DNA of 43,072 bases from contig JAAMPI010000328.1 of assembly GCA_013054445.1 (NCBI GenBank), positions 1-43,072 on the forward strand. Direction: 5' to 3'. The DNA is from Cudoniella acicularis (taxonomy: Eukaryota > Ascomycota > Leotiomycetes > Helotiales > Helotiaceae). The notes below the pieces were generated by a model that was not told where the DNA came from, searched no databases, and saw only the letters and a program-made list of their open reading frames with translations. The position numbers and the translations under genes were made by a program. Shown here in pieces: positions 11,149-22,628 of the stretch (positions are counted from its first letter, which is position 1; each line of letters opens with the position of its first letter).

Positions 11149-12058
11149 TTAAGCCTTTTTCTGTGTTTGTTTGGCACCATCTGCCTTTTCTTGTTCCTGA
11201 ACTGCATTCTTCCTGGCTGCAATCTTGCGTTCTTCTGCTGCCACCATATCTATACAAACGTCAGAATCGATTTCTTCTAGATAATTACGAGAGGAAAACA
11301 TACCACGCCACAAATCCTCACCCTGATATGCCTCATGATGGATCTTCTTCTCAATCATATGCTTATGCTCAGGATCATTAGGGTCAAGCACCATAACCGT
11401 CTCCCACCTTCCTCTCCCCTTATTCGCATCGCCGACCTCAAATGCCGCCGTCGCAATCAGAATCGCCAATGTCAATCCCTGAGCGTAAACCCTAGCTTGT
11501 ACCAGCTTCTGCGCCTTGGTCAAGTATGGATTTCTCCCTACTAATCCGAGAGCAATACCCATAGAAGCCACCCATGACGCCGTCACAATCGAATAGCGGT
11601 TCTCCCTTCCCCAGTCCTTGAATCTTTGGAAGGTGGTTTCGGCTGCCTTGGAGGCTTCTAGATCTGAACTTGCTTTGTCGCGGTATTGGCGGGCGGGGTC
11701 GCGGTTGAATTCGAAACTTCGGGAGGCTCGGTCGGCGTTGATGATGGCGGCGAATGTGCCAGAGGAGGTGACGAGGAAGGTTTTTAGGGGGAGAGTGAGG
11801 GAGCGGAAAGTGGGGAAGCGTTTGTGGGATGCGAAAACAGCTGCTCCGCCCTAGATACTGTGTTAGAATCTGCGGTTCAAGGATAAGATATTGAGGATTT
11901 TGATATCAAGGCCAATTCAACGCGAAATTGAGCTTGTGATACCTATCCAATTAGGAAAAGGCACATACCACCGCGAGACCGAGGATTCCACCACTGATAC
12001 CCCCTTTCAAGGTGGCATTGTAATGCTGTTGCTCTTCTTCCTTGGTGAGAATCTTCAT
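11149..12058 (-). CDS. RCF2: HIG1-domain respiratory supercomplex factor (Rcf2 type)
   Basis: Predicted exons 12058-11969, 11850-11304 and 11249-11149 give 245 aa. Rcf2 is an inner mitochondrial membrane protein that associates with complex III/IV supercomplexes and modulates cytochrome c oxidase. The start MKILTKEEEQQHY, the glycine-rich first hydrophobic segment, SHKRFPTFRSLTLPLKTFL and NADRASRSFEF are typical of fungal Rcf2. A HIG1 domain lies near residues 115-185, where VGRNPYLTKAQKLVQARVYA is visible. The C-terminus is a charged helix. Intron 11851-11968 (118 bp) has TTCTAAC before its acceptor. Intron 11250-11303 (54 bp) has GTATGT, CTGAC and TATAG, and splicing gives DLWRDMVAAEERK. 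That intron is a multiple of three with no stop, so retention would also give an open protein. Confidence 0.92.
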
Positions 12059-14178
12059 CGTGCAGTTGGTGTTGAAGTCAGAATTTGGATGTGGCTTGTG
12101 AGGGGTGGTTCGTTGGCTGCTCTGCGCAGGGATTCAGATGTCGTGTGGGCTCAGTTGGCTTTGTGAATGGCGAAAGAACCTTGTATGCGATTGCAGTTTT
12201 GGACTTCCTGCTGATATGCTTGCAGAAATTGTGCGTGGAGGAGGTCTTGATGGCGTGGGATGTTATTGCAGGAAAGAATGATGGAAATCGAGGATTCTCG
12301 TAGGATTATATTCAAGATGGATTTTTTTCGCGGGCTTTGTGTATCCCGGTATGTTACGGGGTAGGTCACCGGAAATGCTCAAACTCGAGTGTTTGTTCGC
12401 GAGTAACAAGCTCATTTGCTGCGGGCTGCTGACATCACAGAGCGTAAAGTGGTGTGACGACACCGAAGCCCGTCAAAAAGAATGCCGAAAGATCTCCTCA
12501 GTTCACCGATACGGCGACTGCGAAAGCCTGTGCGACAATGCAACAGGCACTTTCCGATAACCTCCTCATTACTGTGCAGTTTGCATCATTTGCCATACGA
12601 CCTATGGTATTTTTAATACATGGATTATTAAGCTGGATATAAACATCTGTGCATCTCCAGCATTTCCAGCATCTTGTTTTTGGATGTTGCTGCTTCATCG
12701 CGATCTTGCGGACGAGTAACCTTATGGGGCCAGAATCTGGAAAGGTATGGGCATCTCGAGGTGGCTCCATCCTCCTCTTATCGAGCCGACCAGCCAGATG
12801 TGATACCACTTCACATATGCGGAGACATCACTCCTCCGTGGAATCTAGATTTCTTACATATGCATGTTTCCTGCACCCTTCACAGGAAGGGAAGAGGGAC
12901 AGCACCATATTTATTGGACGACGAGGTGAATCGAAGGCCCAGATTATGCGCATTTTGATTAAAAGCATGATGAAAACCGGTAGGAGGAACCCGCAGATTG
13001 TTTCCCAAGGTATTACTGGGCTCCTCTCGATTGTAGACATATATCTGATGAATCTGATGATAATACCAAGGAGCCCTGGAAGCGCCGAAACTTGAGTAGA
13101 TCCTCAGTTTTGATTGACGGAAATTGTTATTTTCTTACCATTGACTTTCTTCGGAATTTTGTAGTTAGAAAAATAGAAGGGCTTTCCTGCGACTCTTCAG
13201 TACCTGGCACTGACTTCGTACATGATGACTTACAGCTCAACAACTGAAGCGAGGGAGTACAGAATAAAGGCCCCTGACGACAAACAGCAATCATGTTCGA
13301 CTCCCGCTGTGACAGCTTGAAGCCATCCCGTCACTGGAGCCTGTCCTCCCGGCTTGCGTCGCCTCTGCCTCTCAGCCGATTCGTCATTACTTTAGCCAGC
13401 ATGTAAGACAGGGCTTCTGCGGCTTGATCTTTGATCTTGAGCAAGCGGCGTCCAGCGACAGGCAGAGTCGCTTGTAATGACTGCCATTCGACTCATGCAG
13501 ATGTCTAGGTGGAACTTTATTGTTCCAACACGGACCTCTACGCAGCGAGCAGCAAGACCACAGCTGAGCGTCATGCGTTCTTGGGGCACACCTGAACCCT
13601 GGCCATGATGAAGTAATGGCGGGACTGGGCTGTTTGCACAGATCCAGCTGCCAGGAAAGCCAGGATGGCCCTCATTGGAACTGACTGGCTAGGTCCCTCC
13701 ATCAAAAAGGTGGCACACTAGCATGGCATGGTATGGCCAGATGGAGTCCCTGGGGCCCAAGAAGAGCCGACGACAAAGCTCCGTTATTATTTATTGCCTT
13801 CGGCGCTCATGGCCGTAGCCATCGTCGAAACCACCTCCAGCTTGGAGCCCGTGAATTAGATATATCCCCACTCACCGCTCCCTCACTTTTAGACTTTGTG
13901 CTACCCTTTAACTTACCTCACCGTCCCTCTGCTCCCATCTTGCATAACCGCTTCCCTCTAAGCACCAAGCAGCGTGGGGAGAGTTAATAAGTCAAACGCC
14001 GACACACCACAGAAAGTGTCCCAGATTCCCAAAACACCTCAGACGGCATACTCTTGTTCTCATCGCCTGCCCTGCTCGCTCTTTCTCCATCGTGAGAATT
14101 AAATATAAACTGAGTTCTTGTTGTATAATTATTTATCCCGTCCACGACTCGAGACGCTGCTGCAGGTGGACTCTAGTG
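12059..14178. other. 2.1-kb divergent intergenic region, no convincing gene
   Basis: This separates the outward-facing RCF2 and SFP1-like starts. Open frames of 60-150 codons exist (for example 12649-13095 plus), but they lack domains, and several have no ATG start. The part next to SFP1 (about 13850-14178) is pyrimidine-rich and reads like a long 5' leader or promoter. Nothing else was recognised. Confidence 0.55.
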
Positions 14179-16355
14179 ATGGCTTTAGGCGATTGGCTGA
14201 AAGTTGCCAATACTAAGGTTAAAGCGGCCTCTAATGCTGGTCCTCCGTCGCCTTCAAGTCCACCTGAATACTTCGACTCGGGCTCTTCCAGTTCAACTCT
14301 CGATCAACCTTCCACGCCCAACAGTGATATAGATCGTTCTACGATGCCGATGACCTCACCTATCAATATTGCCACACCAACAAGAAACGCATCATCGTCT
14401 CCCTCATCGCAGGGCAAAAAGAGTTCAAATTTCCACGACACCGATACCCGGACCTCTGCTATGATGAGTGGCACCGCGTTTGACTCGAACATGGGGAGAT
14501 CGAGGCAGGACTCATTTGCTGGTTCCAAGCCTATATCTATGAACATTCAAAACAGAAACCAGGAGACTCGACAGCGACGTGAGAGTCTGGCGGGGAGTTT
14601 GGTCCAAGGCATGAGCTGGGGAGGCGTTTCTGTCGGAAGCTGGATTAGAGATGAGTAAGTCATGTCGCGTGGTCATTGTAGACCTCATTCTCTGCTATAA
14701 ACCTCGAGTATTACGTTACTGCCTGAGATTGTACTCGGCGCCATAATTCTTACCAGAGGCTGACCTGCTCTTAGTATTATTATGGCCGGCACCTCTCCAT
14801 TTCCATACCAGTCACCTTCATACCACTCCTCTTCCTACTTACCGAAGCTCGAAGCAAATTTCATGAAGGATTTCGCATGTTGTGGCCAAACACTGCCGAC
14901 GCTCCACGATCTGCTACAGCATTACGAAGAGAGCCACGCCCAACAAACCCCACAATCATTAAGAACTACTTCCGCAGCAGCGCGGGCAAGAGAGAATTCG
15001 ACTCCGAATAGCAAGGCAGCAATTGCGGCACAAGCAGCTACCGCAGTTCAACAACAGACTCAACAGCAGCAAAATCTACAGGTGCAGCCTCCTCGACCGC
15101 AAGGCTTGCAGATGCCTCAAGGCGGAACTAGCGTCGGTGGAATCCAGTTAATGAGACAACAGCAACAATCGCAGCCATCAACTCCAGTTCAAAAGAATGT
15201 ACAGCCCGTTGTGGATACGGAGATGGATGGGGTTGAAGATATGGAGATGGATGACGCGATAGGACCTTTAGATAACGCCCCGGAGACGCCTGTGCAGCAG
15301 AACTCTCAGCCTGTGCAAGCAGCACAACAATCGCTCTTCGGACAGCAACCTAGACCAACCTTAAACCTGAACTCGGGGGGCATGCAACACCAAGGACTTA
15401 GAACTTCACAGCCACCAACTCCTGCAACATCTGGCTTTGGCTTCCAAAATAATCCGACAGTTTCCTCTGTAAACACCCCTACGCTCAGTGCTCAACCTAT
15501 CCAACAGCAATCCCAACCATTCTCACCAGATACCTCGGTTCCTGGAACTCCTGCAACCGAGGAGGAGGACTACTCTACTATGCCCATGAACATGACAAAC
15601 ATGAATATGCACATGGCAGGCTTGAATTTCCCCTTTGGATTTGGTGCAAACGACTTGGGGTTGGATCTTTGCATTGATGAGCCTGCCAAGCGACTTTACA
15701 GTCCAAATGGTGGATTCAGCAATCAGAGAGCAATCCAACAACAGTTTGCACAATTTAATTTGACTCAAGGTCAAGGTCCTTATGACAATAACAGCGAACT
15801 GATGAGAGCTTATCGACAGCAGCAAATGATGGCAATGAACGGAATGGGAAATACTTCAGCTGCAGCTATGATGATGGCAGAGGAGCACAAGCCATTTAGG
15901 TGTCCTGTCATTGGTTGTGAAAAGGCCTACAAGAACCAAAACGGTCTTAAGTAAGTACTATGAAATCTATAAAATGCAATTACTAACCTTCTTCAGGTAC
16001 CACAAGACTCACGGTCATCAAACCCAGCAGTTGCACGAAAATGGTGACGGCACTTTCTCGATTGTAAATCCCGAAACATCCACACCTTACCCAGGTACCC
16101 TCGGCATGGAAAAGGAGAAGCCTTACAAATGCGAGGTTTGTGGCAAGCGATACAAGAACCTGAACGGTTTGAAATATGTAAGCAATCCTCCCGATTATGC
16201 CGGGACCTCGGCTGATATCATGATAGCACAAGCAACATTCGCCTCCTTGTAACCCCGAACTCAAGCTCAACAGTCACATTGCGGCTGCGGGCTTGGGTGG
16301 TTTGGGAGTCAACGTGGCTGGCTTACCTGGAATTGGTGAGGAGGGATTGATGTGA
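14179..16355 (+). CDS. SFP1: C2H2 zinc-finger transcription factor, Sfp1-like
   Basis: Exons 14179-14654, 14775-15950, 15997-16177 and 16227-16355 give about 653 aa. In yeast Sfp1 links nutrient/TOR signals to ribosomal-protein and ribosome-biogenesis genes; that role is inferred for this fungus. The N-terminus has MALGDWLKV and Ser/Pro-rich sequence, then [20 protein letters not shown] across the first splice. A partial finger with [20 protein letters not shown] lies near residues 193-212. A long Gln/Asn/Pro/Met-rich activation-like region follows. Two C-terminal fingers ([20 protein letters not shown] near residue 535 and [20 protein letters not shown] near 596) are separated by a spacer. 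Introns are 120, 46 and 49 bp, and two of them cut the fingers at almost the same place (K|YHK and KY|HK). The gene stops at TGA 16353-16355 after a Gly/Leu-rich tail. Confidence 0.9.
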
Positions 16356-17315
16356 AATCAGAACCTCGAGCTCCAAAACCAAAACCAGCAAGCTGCAAAA
16401 CTTAACAAGGTCTTTTCTTTCGTCACATACATCGGCGTCTTTTTTTCCACAAAATTGCATTGGGTGGAGTTAATGCATCACGAGCCAAGACTATACCCCG
16501 GATAGATTGATTGGGCGAAGATATTTGGGCTGGATAGAATTTGATTTACGACCTGCGACTACGAGTACGTACACGAAAAAAGCACTCGATATCGGATGCA
16601 TGAAACGATACCTACCCTTCTCTGGTCATATTCGCCTGGCGGTGTCGCTCGCTGCTTTTCCTTGCTGCGGCTCAAATACAAAAGTTTCGAATGGTCATTC
16701 GTTTCTTCCTTTTTCGTGTTTATGGAGTTGCGTTAATATGGGGGGCGTAATGGATGGAAGTAGTGGTGTTCATAGATTGCTTGCTTTGTTTATTACCCTT
16801 CCTTTTGTATTTTTGTATGGATGGATGCCTTTGAAACCGTCTATAAGACAGGAAAGATTTGATGACGGCTTGAGCTACATATATGTAGTGAGGAAGAGCT
16901 CTCTCTATATTGATGAGAAGTGAAGAAGAGTGGAGTGGACACTGCAGTACATTTGCTACAAGCGATGGAAAGGCAGGAGGGGAATGGATTGAAAACGTTG
17001 TTCTTGAGTATAATAGATGAGCTACAGCTCTGCTGTGTCGAGATTTTAATCGTTGTTCATACTACTCTACTCTGCAACCTCCGTGAGATCCATCAATCAA
17101 TTACTGGGTTCGCCTCAACTAATAATTAAGGAGGTGCTCAATTGACTTTCTAGCTTTCTAACTTAGTAACTTTCTTTGCCCCTCGCAATCGTGTTTGTCC
17201 TCGCCACTTGCCACGCGCCTCGTCACGCTCTATCTACCTACCTACGAACCCATCTAGCTAAGAAATGCCCCAATGCTTGATATTCCAACCAATGCAAACA
17301 GCGTTTCCAAGGAGC

Positions 17316-17333
17316 TACCGTACCGGTACGGTA
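17316..17333. repeat. Perfect 18-bp palindrome
   Basis: TACCGTACCGGTACGGTA equals its own reverse complement. It lies in the gene-poor region downstream of the SFP1-like gene. It could be a dimeric protein-binding site or chance. Confidence 0.8.
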
Positions 17334-17403
17334 CTGCAACTTTAAGAACCGACCTACGCTGCTACGCATGCACATCATACGGTACTGTAGCTGTAAATGG
17401 GGC

Positions 17404-17434
17404 CCTCCGTATAGTAACGTCTATTGTACGGAGG
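17404..17434. repeat. 8-bp stem, 15-nt loop inverted repeat
   Basis: CCTCCGTA (17404-17411) and TACGGAGG (17427-17434) pair perfectly. The hairpin lies about 70 bp after the 18-bp palindrome. No U-tract or gene makes it an obvious functional element. Confidence 0.6.
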
Positions 17435-17580
17435 CGAGGGAGGTTTGTGGTAGGTTGGCACACCAATCTAATGACGCGGATGCAGGAACATGACTCGACT
17501 AATTTGTTCCCGCGTTTTGTTTGTATCGTGGAGACATGCAAATCATATGTGTGTGTACAGTAAGCGAGCTTACGAGTTGC

Positions 17581-17601
17581 GGGTTACGGGTTACGGGTTA
17601 C
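17581..17601 (+). repeat. Three copies of GGGTTAC
   Basis: Perfect 7-bp triplication. It resembles but does not match the fungal telomere unit TTAGGG, so it is reported only as a short tandem repeat. Confidence 0.8.
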
Positions 17602-18386
17602 CCCTTGGGGTTTGTATTTCCTGAGCAAATCACAATCTACAGTATGTACCCTGGGGCTTGTGCTGGTACGTTGACCCGTTGATGGTGGGTTTGGTCTGAT
17701 GGAAGGGAGGGTAATCAGGGGATGAGTAAGGATGGGGGGATGAAATGTAACATGTGATGTCATTATTGGAATTTATGCTGGTGAGGGTGGTGGGTTTAAT
17801 ATGTTTTGCTTTTTTGAAATATATTGTTGTGCAGTTTGTGATGTTGGATAGAGTTTCGCGAGTCAGTGGGTTGATTGGTAACTTGGACTTTTCGTGGTCC
17901 GGAGATCGGGTTGAGACTTCAGACCGGTGACCGTACGGAGAAGACGTCGATTTCTGGTAAGTGTGTTGTGTGAGTATTGTGAGGGAGGGAGGGCTCGTGG
18001 GTACCTGTTTTTCTGGAAGTTCGGAATTGGGCTTTGGTTTAACTTGGTTGTGTTATGTTGAAGCTGTTGACGTGCCCCGCGCTGAGGTGAGACGTTAGAT
18101 GTGTGGTCATTGTGTTGCAGGAGGAGGGAGGGGTTAGCCGCTGCAAGCAGTTTAGGGAGTTGAATTAGCCGTTGCGGGCGATGGCGGGGAACTCTTGGAA
18201 GTTACTGTACAGAGCAGCAAGAGTCGTGTGTGTTGTGGAGAAGAGTGGTTGTGGTTGCTTATGGCTTGTCGCGGGGAGCACTGTGTTGCGTTTGTGAAAT
18301 TGCAGTTGTCTGATCCAACTTCCATTTGCGCGTCTGGGTCTTTGACCCTTTGCGGATAGGCGGAGAGGCGTCAATCGGTGAGGTGG

Positions 18387-18428
18387 AGGTGGAGGCCAGG
18401 AGGTGGAGGCCAGGAGGTGGAAGTCCGG
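18387..18428 (+). repeat. 14-bp tandem repeat, three copies
   Basis: The unit AGGTGGAGGCCAGG is present twice exactly (18387-18400, 18401-18414), followed by a diverged third copy (18415-18428). It is non-coding and G-rich. Confidence 0.8.
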
Positions 18429-19207
18429 AGGTTCCCGATGTGCTTGTTAGAGGTGTTGAGCTAGGGATCTGGATCGAGATAGAAAATCATAAGGTTGAAA
18501 GATCAGTTCATTTGAGTCATTTCCATGATTCGCACTGGACGAGAGCTTTCTGTTGGAAAGAAACATTGGAATTTTGAGACAGGCTTTCCTACTTGAGTCT
18601 CCCGGGAAGCCCGTCAAGTGTCAGTCTCACTTGAGGCACAATCCTATTGTGGCTTTTTGTCTTGCGTATAGCAGCAAAGGCCGAAAAGAGTCCCACCTAT
18701 TCCCGCGCAAGTCATCTCTGCACCTACAGCACCAAAAGTCTCCAGTGGTGAAGAACTCACCACTCGTACACGCATGTGGCGTTAGTCCCTGCATGTCCTT
18801 CTGTCTTGCCGTGTTTTACAAAGCCAATTGCGTGGCTCAAAAATGTCGGAGCTCAGCTGCATCTCAAGACCACTTCACCTCACTCACTCACTCCAATTGC
18901 CTTCTCTCACCCATCAGTATAATTTACCGGACCAACCGGCCTCACCGGCAAAAATGCCCTCCTGGAAATCCAAAACAGGAAAATGGGTAAACTTGCCCTG
19001 CCTTGATGTTATTATTCTTTTTTATTCCTAAAGTAAATTTGGAAGTGGCTGGCGGCTGAACGAACGAACGGCCTCCTCCGGTCCAGGAACGAGAAATAAC
19101 GCCCCCACGAGTCTCCACCAACCGGGGCAAGCAGCATTTCTATTACCACACCGCTCCCCACTCTGGTCGTCGCGTTAATAACCTCGCGTAACTTGTACGG
19201 GATATTA

Positions 19208-19715
19208 TTAGCAAATGGGTGAGGTGGACTGTGTGGAAGAATGGATGCCATAGAAGATTCTTGGTGTCTTCGATTTCAGGGCTGAGGAGATTACGGAGTA
19301 AGATGGTATGCGCGAAATTGTTGATAGGTCTGGAACATCGGCTGACCCCGAACACATCGGGTCGGTTGGAGAATTGCCGTGTGCCGGAGTTGTGCCGAGG
19401 GATTTGGCCGACGCCGACGTCGCGGTTTCCGGGGTTTGAAAGATGTCGCGCTGCTTTGAGGTTTGCATTGGTGATGGAGATGAGGTGTCACGGACTCACC
19501 AAGGTGGAAGCGCTGTAACCGCTTTGAGCGACGTCGAGACAAGCTCCTTTTACGAGAGAAAGGGGTGAGAGACGTGGCGGACTTGAGATGAGGCTGAGGC
19601 GGTCGACGCGGCCTGGGGATGCGTATGCTTGTGTGACTGTTCTAGAATGACGGAGGTTATGTCTCGGGTATTGGGGATCATTGGATGAGGGGCGAGGTCG
19701 GAGGTGGGCATCCAT
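19208..19715 (-). CDS. Doubtful two-exon hypothetical gene
   Basis: From ATG 19715 a frame runs to a GTGAGT donor (intron about 19445-19490, 46 bp, ending CAAAG) and can continue in frame as QRDIFQTPETATS to a stop near 19208. A clean donor and in-frame join favour a gene. Against it, two other minus-strand frames and one plus-strand frame are open over the same GC-richer stretch, no branch site is clear, the product is Ser/Pro/Arg-rich and no family is recognised. It may equally be non-coding. Confidence 0.2.
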
Positions 19716-20329
19716 TTGTTTTATTGATGTTCTTTGAAGGAGAGTGTTTGCTTGTTGTGGTGTGAGGGAGTATCCTGGAAGTCTTCAAGTAGAGATGAAG
19801 GTTAAGGACAGGGCTGCAAGATTCTCAAATTGCATAAATAAATGTAGCTGGAACCCTTGAAGTCAGGGGATTTTGAGATGAACTTCCATGAGCGTATTTC
19901 CGACGATGTTTTGAATGTTTGTTTCATATTTGGTTTTTAAGCTTTGTGGATATGTTCCTTTTTCAGGATTCAAAATCGGGATGGTTGTAAACAGTTCGTG
20001 TGGTTTCTCTATACCAAAGGCCTCTGAATCAAAGAATGCCTTTACTTCTGCAACTCACTAAGGCCCAGTAGCCGGATCCTGACGTAGAAAGAGCAGAATA
20101 AAAAAAATCGATATTAGCTTAAACGAGATTGGACTCTCAATCTTAGAAATATCTACTTCATATGACCTTTCGAAGTTTGAAATTTTGTGTTAGGAATGCC
20201 TTCTGGTTTTGATGTTCTTTGCCTAGCGTACCCACATATACGCCCTGGCCAAACGCACTCAAGGAGTTAGCGCCATGACACGCGCAAGAATACACTCAAA
20301 ACTCGCTCATCATCTCAAACCACGTCAAC

Positions 20330-22628
20330 ATGGCCAGCTCCGGTTCTGCGGAAAACCATCCTGACGGTGGCTCGGAACAGGTTGGTAGATCAGTGATATC
20401 ACAGCTAGAGAAGCTTTCTGTCTGCGACCCAAGCTGGGCTGCCCACCTTTGCTCAAGATGCGCTTCGATGACAAGCACGGCGGAAGGTCTTCGAGACTTG
20501 ATCTCTCCACAAGGCTACACACATCACATCGTCTCCGATCTTGAACAATCGGCAGGAAGCGGTTGCTCGTTCTGTGCTTCAATATTCAGCACTCTATCTC
20601 GTGGTCACTTGTATCCACCAGACCCCGATGGCCAGCGTGTTCGGGTTGGATTCGAAGAGATGGTACAAGTACGAGCATCAATTTCTGCTTATTACGAAGA
20701 GAAGGGACGGTACAGTAAACATGGCCTTTCAAACGCTCCGATTCTGATGCTACAAAATGTCACCGTAGACTTCATCTACAAGGGCAGGAAGTGTCTTTTT
20801 CACATTCCAGTTCCAGGCATGCCCTTTTACAAGTCAAAGATTCTTGCTTTTCAGGTTTTTGCAGACATATCTGATCCATTTTATATTTGTGGAGTTGAAG
20901 TAGCAGGTAGGTTTTTGAGATGAGAAGGGTAATAGATACTGATCTTCTTCAGGCAATCGAGGATTTGTTTCGTTTGACCGAAGACCTCTCCGGATATCTG
21001 TAACCAATAGGCAGATGATAGAAGCGAGCAAACGGTTGCTAGATGATTGTGTCACTAACCACTCTTCGACGTGTCCTTCTGAACCCAAAGTACTTCTACC
21101 GTCACGTGTAATCGACGTCAATTCAGACGCAAACCAGGAGGGACTCAGTCTACACATCTGCGCGCCAGATGAGCGAGGTTGCTATGCTGCACTGAGTTAT
21201 TGTTGGGGATACCCTCCGCCTTTGTTTGTTACTACAAGGTCTACGCTCGAAGATCTATCGAAGATTGACTGGAGTCAGCTACCGCCCACCATCAAAGATG
21301 CCGTGACTGTCACCCGGGGCTTGGGGATACGATTCCTTTGGGTCGATGCGCTGTGTATTGTGCAGGACGACGAAGCGGACAAGACGGAACAAATCAAAGT
21401 CATGGGCAGAATCTACAAGACTGCAGCAGTTACAATCGCGGCTGCAAGTGCTGCGAGTGTACATGAGGGCTTTTTAGAAGATCGGCCAGTCCCAAGTATT
21501 CCGTTTCCTATCTCTAAGTTTGGCACAGGCGATGCCACTGGGAAAGTCTGGATTCATGAAAATACCATCGAAAGCCCTGATGAGCCTTTGGACAAACGCG
21601 GATGGACATTGCAGGAATCACTTCTCTCTCCTCGAATTCTATACTATGGCTCAAAAGACCTCATATGGAAATGTCAAGCAAAACCTTTCCTGCCCGTCAT
21701 CTCATCGCATAATCTCTACAGCACAAACAACAGTTGGAGTCAGATTCATCGTCTTCCACCAGCAATCTTCATTCCCTCAGAGACGGCCACATCAGTTTCT
21801 GATTGTTGGGCCTGGATTCAATCCGCTTATTCTCAGCTGAAACTTTCGCTTGCGGAAGATAGATATCGAGCATTGGGCGGGATTGTCGAAGAACTCCAGC
21901 GCGTAACGGGGGATATATATATTGCCGGCGTCTGGAAGAACAACATTGCGAGAAGTCTAGCTTGGTTTAGATCCAAAAATGTGGTCAAAGAGGCGGCTCC
22001 ATATACTCCCCCTCCTCGTCCTTCTTGGTCTTGGCTTCCGCGCTTTTACCCAGCAAGAACAATGGATGTCCGCGAGGATGACGACAAGGAGAAGAGGGTA
22101 CAGCTTTTGAATTGGTCGGTGAAACTGGCTGATGAGGGTGCACCGTTTGGACATGTTGAAGGAGCAGAGCTTGAGGTCTCAGCTTGTATAATTCAAACGA
22201 CGAAAATTCCTTCTGAAATTTGGACAGATGAGTCGAGTGTTGAGTAAGTCCAATCGCATTTATTATTCTTTGTTCGCATCTTTTGGCATTTACTTTCATT
22301 TTCATATCTCCCCTCCCACCCCGAAAGCGCTTCATTTTATCAATACTCTCACACCGCCTCGAAATGCCAAGTTACTAACTCCAAATCTTGTAGACTGATG
22401 CTAGATTTTGATATCGCGGATGAAAGCGTCCAATTATCAGCAAATTTCGTCGGTGAGCAATATTATTACCTACTTCTAGGGAACTGCGGTGCTGGTACAG
22501 GTGCCCTTTTGCTACAGTCTCTAGGGGATAACTCCTTTATCAGACTGGGTATATCGGCATTGAACGGTAGGAAGTCTGCCATGTGGTCATTTGAGGATGT
22601 TCAGAGAATGAAGATTAGGTTTTTATGA
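20330..22628 (+). CDS. HET-domain (heterokaryon incompatibility) protein
   Basis: The predicted exons 20330-20906, 20953-22243 and 22394-22628 give about 700 aa. HET domains (PF06985) occur in fungal allorecognition proteins that can trigger a cell-death reaction when unlike hyphae fuse; most family members have no tested role. The three usual blocks are present and intact: YAALSYCWG near residue 270, a GIRFLWVDALCIVQDD block near 315-330 followed by IYKTAAVTIAAAS, and RGWTLQESLLSPRILYY near 408. Residues 1-190 contain a Cys-containing CSRCASM/CSFCAS segment often seen before HET domains. No NACHT, ankyrin or WD repeats follow, so it is a stand-alone HET protein. Introns are 46 and 150 bp, and both joins keep frame (GNRGFVSF; SVELMLDFD). 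ATG 20330 follows CAAC. Confidence 0.88.

Larger units (their letters stand above)
16356..20329. other. 4-kb gene-poor region
   Basis: No gene here can be supported with confidence. The first several hundred bases are likely 3' UTR of the SFP1-like gene. The rest has an 18-bp palindrome, a small hairpin, short tandem repeats (listed separately) and G/T-rich stretches. Around 19143-19715 several frames are open on both strands in GC-richer DNA. No tRNA or other structured RNA was recognised. Confidence 0.55.

Noticed and set aside
14092..14178. N-terminal extension of the SFP1-like protein
   Set aside because: The frame upstream of 14179 has no [12 protein letters not shown] fits a true start.
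17581..17601. Internal telomere repeat
   Set aside because: The unit is GGGTTAC, not TTAGGG/CCCTAA, and there are only three copies.
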